Origin: Takashimella koratensis | Lineage: Eukaryota; Basidiomycota; Tremellomycetes; Trichosporonales; Tetragoniomycetaceae | Assembly: GCA_003116875.1 (NCBI GenBank) | Contig: BCKT01000009.1 | Span: 248,001-312,000 of the forward strand | DNA length: 64,000 nucleotides | Direction of reading: 5' to 3' | In this document: positions 58,298-64,000 of the stretch, one piece after another | Layout: each line of letters begins with the position of its first letter | How positions within the stretch are numbered: the first letter of the stretch is position 1 | Notes under the pieces: model-generated | Database searches by the model: none | Told to the model about the DNA's origin: nothing | The model's input: only the letters and a program-made list of their open reading frames with translations | Position numbers and translations under genes: made by a program

Positions 58298-58977
58298 ATC
58301 TCTATCTCGGCTCGTCCCAACGGCCCCAGTGCTTAAGCATTGCTGACTATGAATTGGTGGCGTCGGTGACGAATATCATCCATAAATTCCCGGTGTTCCT
58401 GTCCTCCCTGGTGAAAACCTTATTATCTTCACGATTCCAGAAACGAGCGGCTCTCGACAAGTTCAAAGCCGAGTCGACGGCGCTCAAGAGCAAGCTGAAG
58501 GAGACGCATGCGTCACTCGCCGAGGCGGGGAAAGGAAGAGAAGACACGGTAAGCTCCAATTGCGAAAAATGCCAGGAAGTGTTGAGAACTGAATCTATCG
58601 CTGCAGGCCGAACGTCAGAAACTCGTCGAGGCGCTTCAAGAGGCTCAAGTGACATCGGAGAAACTCAAAGCTGAGCTCGAGGCGTTTGGAGCCGCCGATC
58701 CGGTTCGTTACGAGCGCAAGAAACAAGCTATTGAGGTTGCCAAGGCTTCTTCTACCCGCTGGACAGGTGAGTGAGCCCGGGGCAAAGCACCGGAGGGCGT
58801 GTGGTCTGATGCTGAGGGACGCAGACAACACCCTCGTCCTCCTCCAGTTCGCGGGTGCGATGGGAGTAGAAGAAGACCAGATTCGCACCGCCCTCGGGAT
58901 CTGTGAGTGACTTTGCTATGTGTGGAGACCGGGGGCTGATATAGCGCGTAGCAGACGACTGGGAGGAAATCAAATAA
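57161..58977 (+). CDS. MND1: Meiotic recombination factor Mnd1
   Basis: Eleven exons (57161-57203, 57528-57550, 57598-57640, 57748-57762, 57956-58022, 58076-58089, 58145-58179, 58441-58548, 58607-58766, 58825-58902 and 58952-58977) sum to exactly 612 nt, 203 aa plus stop, the usual Mnd1 length. Mnd1 pairs with Hop2 to stimulate Dmc1/Rad51 strand exchange in meiosis. The N-terminus KRGLSREEKLAKMVELFHET, then DFYTLKELEKIAPKSKGIV and QQSVKEILDELVGDSLVSFD, is the winged-helix DNA-binding domain; IGTSNYYWAFPS follows. The C-terminal half is a coiled coil (KFKAESTALKSKLKETHASL; EALQEAQVTSEKLKAELEAF) and ends in RWTDNTLVLLQFAGAMGVEE. The first intron is 324 nt and the seventh holds a poly-C tract. 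Two exons are only 15 and 14 nt. Its presence implies a sexual or parasexual cycle. Confidence 0.93.
58227..58297 (+). repeat. Poly-C tract (25 C, T, 45 C) in MND1 intron 7
   Basis: The tract covers about a quarter of the intron at 58180-58440. Its coding-strand sense is cytosine. As with the other runs, the exact length is doubtful. Confidence 0.9.
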
Positions 58978-59687
58978 ATTGAGCAGTGAAGGGAACGAGT
59001 AAGCTGAAGCTTTGCGTATTGGAGGTATTCCGTAAGCTGAATCGTGAACAACAGTCTTTCATTCGACCATCCGCATACTCAGGATCTTGCGAATCGGTGA
59101 GTTGCACTACGTACGCCCGTTTTGGAGCCAACCTGACTTTGGAAAGCAGAGTCCCACCAATCAAGCAGATATGAACATTGAGCGTAGTTTTCCCTTCTGT
59201 TCCTTCTCCTTCCTTCGTCGACTCATTGTAACCCTTCGTGTGACTAGGCAGACTTATCGTAAGAATTCATTTGTACCAATCTCAGTCTCGTCAATTCAAG
59301 TCTCGTCGCCCATTCCAGTCCTGTCCACAGTCAAGCAAATCAAAACCATATGCAACTCTTCCTACTTCGCAATATCAACAAAATGGAATAAAACTCTGCT
59401 ACTTTCCTCGGATTTACACACCCTACACGGCTCACTCCCGTCCCCATAAAGCCATGGCTTGGCACTTGAGGAAACGAGCAAATAGGGAAAGAAGGAAAGG
59501 AAAGGAAAAAGAAACGGATCGCACTATGATAGTATCAGGTTTTCCACTCTTGGCTACATCCTACTCTCCATCGTTTCGCTTCTTCATCCCTCCGTTCCTC
59601 GCTTTCTCGGTCAACACTTCCGCCTCCGCTGTTGTACAACGCGTTCTATCTCAAAAGATGAGTTTTGGTTGGTGACGAGACGTAATT
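58978..59687. other. Convergent spacer, MND1 and PRPP synthetase
   Basis: A 710-base convergent interval, more AT-rich than the genes beside it. A plus-strand frame of 134 codons (59271-59675) has no homology texture and sits where 3' UTRs are expected. No RNA gene is evident. Confidence 0.6.
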
Positions 59688-61981
59688 TTAGAAGTAGTCT
59701 GGCCTAAAGAGTGCCGAGATTGATTCACTGCAAAGTAATCGTGTGGTTAGCTGAGATGATATCCCATGTGTATCCATGGAGGACGGGGTAGCTTAACTTA
59801 CCCGTTGTGCGTTCGGCGAATGGACTCGGCGAGGATCGGGGCAATGTCAATGACATCAATCTTGCCATCACAATTCTCAAATCGTTCCGTCTGGTCGACC
59901 GAGTTGGTGACCTGTGGATATTGAGTCAGCTTTATAACCCGCTCCCTCTCGCTTCTCTCCATCTGGCGGAGAACCGTCGACTGGGACTTACCACAAGTTT
60001 CTTCACTGGGAGTTCCTTGAGGTAATCCAACGAAGCCTCGGACAAGAGCCCGTGCGAGATGAGCGCGTAGACCTCTTTTGCTCCTGATTCCCGCAAAACG
60101 CCCGCCGCGAGCCGGACGGTGTGACCGGTATCGATCATATCGTCGATGAGGATTGCGACGCGTCCACGAACATCACCGACAAGGAGTTCCATCTTGTCAG
60201 TCGAATGGTCGTGGTCATCATCATCGTGTCCGTCGTGGCTGCCGGAATCGGAGCCAGCGGGCGTAGGAGGGACAGTAGGTAACGTGACAGAGGCAGCAAG
60301 GTCGCGTCGGCGTTTGCGGTTGATCAGGGCGAAATCAAGGTTAAGGCGGTCGGCCAGTGCGGTGGCTCTGTGTATGTGTCAGCGGATCACGACGATTAGG
60401 AAAGGAAGTGGTGAGTGGGGAGGGAAGAGGTGAGGTGCTACTCGTGCATCTCAGACTCACCGCTTGGCACCACCAGCGTCAGGACTGACGATGATCGCGT
60501 TACGCCAACCGTCAATCTCAGATTTGATATAGTGCGTCATGATAGTCTCTGAGAAGAGGTTGTCGACTGGGATATTGAAGAAGCCCTGGATCTGAGACGC
60601 GTGCAGGTCCATGGTGATGACGTGGTCTGCACCAGCAACGGCGAGGAGGTTGGCCACGAGTCTGAGTGGGATTAGCAAGAGAGTTGTGAGTTTGATGAAG
60701 GGGTAAAAGGAGGGAGGGAGGAGGAAGCCAAACACTAACTTGGCAGTGATGGGGGCTCGAGATTTGTCCTTCTTGTCTTGCCTCGCGTATGGGTAACAAG
60801 GGATAACCGCGGTGATCCGTTTTGCTGACGCCGTCTTGCAAGCTGGACAATGGGTGAGCACAAATCGTCGCTTGTCAATGGTCCAGCTCGCTGCAGCTAG
60901 GAGATACCCGACTTACCCGAAATCATGATGAGGAGTTCCATGAGGTGGTCATTGATATCCGGTGGGCTGGGGCTCTGGAGGATGAACACGTCCTCGTCAC
61001 GGACAGACGAGTGGATCTGGACGCTCGTCTCGAGGGAGAGAAACTTGGAGACCTTGCATGGCGTGAGATCGATGCCGAGTCTGATGAGGAGTAAGGGACG
61101 CAAGGGCGAGGCGAGGTAAGGTGAGGCGAGGTGTTGTTAGGTCAGATGACGCAGGCGAGGCGGGTGAGAGAGACGGAGGAGGGGGAGGGCGGCGAGGGGA
61201 GCAGTGAATGAAGGCAGGGCGGCAAGAGGACACGTTTGTGATCAGCACGCGACGTTGACATGGTCCGAGAACGAACGTGTGATGGCAAAAGGGAGGATTA
61301 CGGCGTCCCAAAGGAAGGGTGTTGGGCGGTAGGATTCCAGGGGGAGACGAGAAGGGGTAATGGGTGGAGATGAAAAGGAGTAGAGACGGTGGGAAACGGT
61401 GGCAAGGGAGTGCATGTGAGAGAAGCGGGATGATGAATGGGTAAAGAGAAAGCGCAACAAAGTGAAAGACAGAAGAGTGAAGAGGGAAAGAGGGAGAGAA
61501 TGAAAGTTGATGGAGACACGATGGAGAGAGACAAAACGACGCGATGAACGAGCCAGGTTGCGTTCATCACCACCAACAGAACCTAGAACTCACCTTTGTG
61601 CGACCTGCTCGGCAAGTTTTGGGTGGGCATTGCCTGTTCACGAGGGAAACAAGTCTCAGCATTGGGCTATTGCGGAGTAGACGTTGGGTTGAGGCAGCCA
61701 AGGAGTAGAGTGACTGTAGCCAAGACCCGGTGAAGGGGAAGCAGCGCCGCGCCTGGGTTCAAGTTGTACCCGTCGCGACAGCGGTTTAGACCGCTTTACG
61801 TGCATCGCGACCTCATCCTGCCCTCGCTCTTCTTCATCCACGCTCGCTGGTACACTCTCCCGGTACCACTCAGGTCTGGATTTCCCTACTCCTTCTCCAT
61901 GGTCCGTCCCTACTGCAGGTTCGGAAAAGAGCGACTCAACTCACCCGTGAGGAGTCGAATCGAGTTGCCTTTTTGGTGCAT
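59688..61981 (-). CDS. PRS: Ribose-phosphate pyrophosphokinase (PRPP synthetase) with short acidic insertion
   Basis: Eight exons (61981-61945, 61633-61594, 61080-60917, 60842-60740, 60661-60461, 60367-59992, 59911-59802 and 59727-59688) join to 356 aa. The enzyme makes PRPP from ribose-5-phosphate and ATP for nucleotide, histidine and tryptophan synthesis. Blocks are [60 protein letters not shown] (ATP/pyrophosphate site), [40 protein letters not shown] and the PRPP-binding [20 protein letters not shown]. Typical enzymes are about 320 aa; an insertion of about 35 residues (near 60197-60300), rich in Asp and His ([16 protein letters not shown]), sits before the last block. Fungi have several Prs subunits, some with longer insertions, so the exact number (PRS1-5) is not assigned. 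The third intron from the start of the gene (61593-61081) is unusually long. Confidence 0.93.
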
Positions 61982-62055
61982 GATGCGTATCGAGACTCTC
62001 GAGTGCTAGGCGGTAAGTGGTGTGCACGGCGGCAGGTTGGAGTGTGAGGTGGTAG

Positions 62056-62090
62056 CGGTGGTGGTGGTGGTGTTGGTGGTGGTGGTGGTG
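62056..62090 (+). repeat. (GGT)n-type imperfect array in promoter
   Basis: About ten GGT units with one GTT interruption, upstream of the PRPP synthetase start; a smaller copy of the array seen at 261-290. Confidence 0.8.
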
Positions 62091-62472
62091 AGTGGGAAGT
62101 GAGGGGCGGGTTGAGGAGGGAAAGAGTGCTCGTGTGAGGTCGAGGGTGGGGTGGGGTGGGTTCAGGTGGTGAGTAGTAGTTGTGACGACGAATTGGGAGA
62201 GCAACCAACCGAGGCAGGCAGAGATTGAAAAAGTTGAACCAGGTGAGGTTTTTTCCAGGGTCCACACGAGGGCGGGGGTATCGGGGTCAATCTGCGCCGG
62301 CCCGTCCGTTTACCCACGGTGGTCGCGTCTGGCCAAATGGGCGGAAATGACGTGTAGTCGGTATCTGATTGGGCCCAAAATATCTGGCTTCTCTCATTCC
62401 TTTGCACTTTTCACTCGAGCGTCAGTCACAGTTCATTGTCATTGTCAATCTTCAACAAGACAGACCATTGAC

Positions 62473-62510
62473 CCCACAGCCCACAGCCCACAGCCCACAG
62501 CCCACAGCCC
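62473..62510 (+). repeat. 7-bp tandem repeat (CCCACAG), about five units
   Basis: Five direct units of CCCACAG sit 20-55 bases upstream of the eIF2A start, so they are probably transcribed in its leader. Confidence 0.85.
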
Positions 62511-62527
62511 ATTGCCAGAGCATCACC

Positions 62528-64000
62528 ATGGCTCCTCAATACGCGTGTACGTAGCCTGCCCTCTACCTCTCCCTCACCCGACTCATTGTCCTATACATCT
62601 CCACATACCATTCGCTGACCTTGCAACCTCCGCTCATCGCTCCTCCAGTCCGCGCACAAAAGACAACCGGCGTGGCAGACGGTCCATCATGGGCGTCCAC
62701 CGAGCTCACAGGGTGAGTCACCGTTCTTCCTACACCAATCTCCACGTCCTAGTCCCTTACCAGAGCTCTCCTCTGAGGTCTACTTTCACTCCCCGACATT
62801 CACCTTCATGCGTTTCATACCTGCCTAAGCCCTGACGCGAGCTGACAATCGTCTCAGTGGTGCCGCTCCAACACGGACCTACGCGTACTCGCCAGACGGT
62901 GAGCTCCTCGCCTACGCCGTTGCCGACCGGTAAGTCTTGCCTCCACATTTCCTTCATCTATTCCAACACCAACCTTGACTTCTCCTCCACACTCTTTACA
63001 TTTTCCAATACTACACCTGCTCCGCTCTCGTCCGCGGCTCGGGCAATTCCAAGCGGAGAACAAACCCAAACCCCCAGCTGACCCAATACCTACTCCAGTG
63101 TGGCAATCTACCCAGCTGTCTCTGGTGACAACGCCGAACCAACAGCGACCATCACTCAGCCCAACGTGATCGCGCTTGCGTTCTCTCCACTCGGTTCGAC
63201 ACTGTTCACCTTCGAGCGGCCAGTGAAGAGCGAAGGCGGGGACGTGTACAAGAATGTCAAGGCTTGGGATACACAGGGTCAGCTCGTCGGTGGCTGGTAC
63301 CAGAAAACTCAGGATGACTGGTACGTACCATTTCTTCTCCTGGGAATCATGTTTCGTTTTGAGACAAGTTTGGGGTGAACTTTTAAACTCATCAGTGTCA
63401 TAGGGAACCGGTCATCTCGCCGGACGAGCAATACCTCCTTCGAGCCACGGGCACCGACATCCTCGTCTTCACCCCTACGCTCGCAGCAAGGCCGTCTCTC
63501 CGACTCAAGCTCGACGGCCCTGTCCGGGGCCTATTCATCTCGCGTCCTGCGTCTCTGCCCGAGTCCGCGGGCGTGTCAAAACCCGTCAAAGCTTACAGCG
63601 AAGCCGCGGTCGCTGTTTGGGTCGGGGAGAAACAAGGAGCACCAGCTTCGGTGGCATTGTATACCCTCTCGAGCTTGGTCAAGTCGGCCGCAGTGGCCAA
63701 AGAAGGAGAAGAGGCAGGAGCAACGGAGACGAAGAGTATCCCCCAGACGCAGGCGAGGAAGGCGTTCTACAAGGCAGACAAGCTCAACGTCAAGTGGAAT
63801 CACGCTGGTACAATGGTGAGTGTCTATGTGGCTGCTCTTGTGTTCTTGTGGACCTGGCTGGACAGAAGCTGATAGAGTATAGGCTCTCTTTCTAACACAT
63901 ACCGACGTCGACAACTCGGGCAAGTCGTACTATGGCGAAACAAACCTGTACCTCGTCGCGCTGGATGGCAGCTTTGACGGGCTGGTTGATCTCGGTGAGT
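62528..64000 (+). CDS. eIF2A: Eukaryotic translation initiation factor 2A, partial (3' end beyond the window)
   Basis: The start is MAPQYA at 62528 (caccATGG context), with exons joining FRAQKTTGVADGPSW, GAAPTRTYAYSPDGELLAYA, VAIYPAVSGDNAEPTATITQ, VYKNVKAWDTQGQLVGGWYQ and EPVISPDEQYLLRATGTDIL. eIF2A is a cytosolic beta-propeller protein that can deliver Met-tRNAi independently of eIF2-GTP. The most diagnostic block is near the right edge: ARKAFYKADKLNVKWNHAGT then LFLTHTDVDNSGKSYYGETN and LYLVALDGSFDGLVDL, matching the family's KADEVTMLWN and TDVDKTGASYYGE. The first exon codes only six residues. The gene runs off the end of the window before the propeller is complete, so the C-terminal domain is not visible. 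Confidence 0.9.

Larger units (their letters stand above)
61982..62527. promoter_or_regulatory. Divergent promoter of PRPP synthetase and eIF2A genes
   Basis: A 546-base interval between two starts. It contains a (GGT)n-type array (62056-62090) near PRS and a 7-bp CCCACAG array (62473-62510) in the eIF2A leader. No TATA box is clear, which is usual for housekeeping genes. Confidence 0.55.

Noticed and set aside
59271..59675. 134-codon plus-strand frame between MND1 and PRPP synthetase
   Set aside because: Lies where two 3' UTRs converge, composition is AT-richer than genes here, and no recognisable protein features were seen.

Overview
The window looks like nuclear DNA of an intron-dense basidiomycetous yeast, most likely a tremellomycete-type fungus; the genus is not resolved. 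The case rests on GC-rich coding DNA, many 45-100 nt GT-AG introns with gtgagt/gtaagt donors, a Skn7 whose receiver domain has the basidiomycete form, and a fully eukaryotic gene content (COMPASS Spp1, PEX11, NatB, URB1, MND1, eIF2A). There are no rRNA genes, convincing tRNAs, CRISPR arrays, transposons or viral genes.

Layout. 1-1.3 kb: no convincing gene. 1.6-3.7 kb (+): TauD-type sulfonate/2-oxoglutarate dioxygenase. 4.1-12.4 kb (-): two tandem paralogous sugar porters cut into many tiny exons. 12.9-14.0 kb (-): PEX11-family protein, head-to-head with NFU1 (+, 14.2-15.4). 15.8-16.9 kb (+): NatB catalytic subunit NAA20 with an internal charged insertion. 17.1-20.8 kb (-): secreted GH3 beta-glucosidase, head-to-head with an Spp1/CFP1-like COMPASS subunit (+, 21.0-23.9). 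24.3-25.8 kb (+): single-pass surface-type protein. 26.4-28.3 kb (+): DUF3429/TMEM69-like mitochondrial membrane protein with a long acidic tail. 28.8-31.9 kb (-): Skn7 HSF-response regulator. 34.0-35.0 kb (+): SDR oxidoreductase. 36.0-37.6 kb (+): an unrecognised gene followed by a possible diverged or broken relative. 38.4-39.3 kb (+): PRX5/AHP1-type peroxiredoxin, convergent with glutathione synthetase (-, 39.6-41.2). 41.6-43.3 kb (+): unrecognised 504-aa protein. 43.5-48.4 kb (-): large arrestin-fold protein. 49.4-54.9 kb (+): URB1/NPA1. 56.3-56.8 kb (+): small proline-rich protein. 57.2-59.0 kb (+): MND1. 59.7-62.0 kb (-): ribose-phosphate pyrophosphokinase. 62.5 kb to the edge (+): eIF2A, truncated by the window.

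Most genes are unlinked housekeeping functions. Two neighbourhoods make biological sense: sugar porters near a secreted beta-glucosidase (carbohydrate use), and SKN7, a peroxiredoxin and GSH2 within about 13 kb (oxidative-stress defence). The strongest structural signal is microexons: 10-, 12- and 15-nt exons are conserved in position and phase between the two sugar porters, a 7-nt exon sits in the GH3 nucleophile motif, and 14- and 15-nt exons occur in MND1. Long poly-C/poly-G and (GA)n tracts, one containing an assembly gap, lie only in introns or intergenic DNA. I found no clearly novel multi-gene system. The best unknowns are the 36-37.6 kb orphan locus, the 504-aa protein at 41.6 kb and the small proline-rich protein at 56.3 kb.
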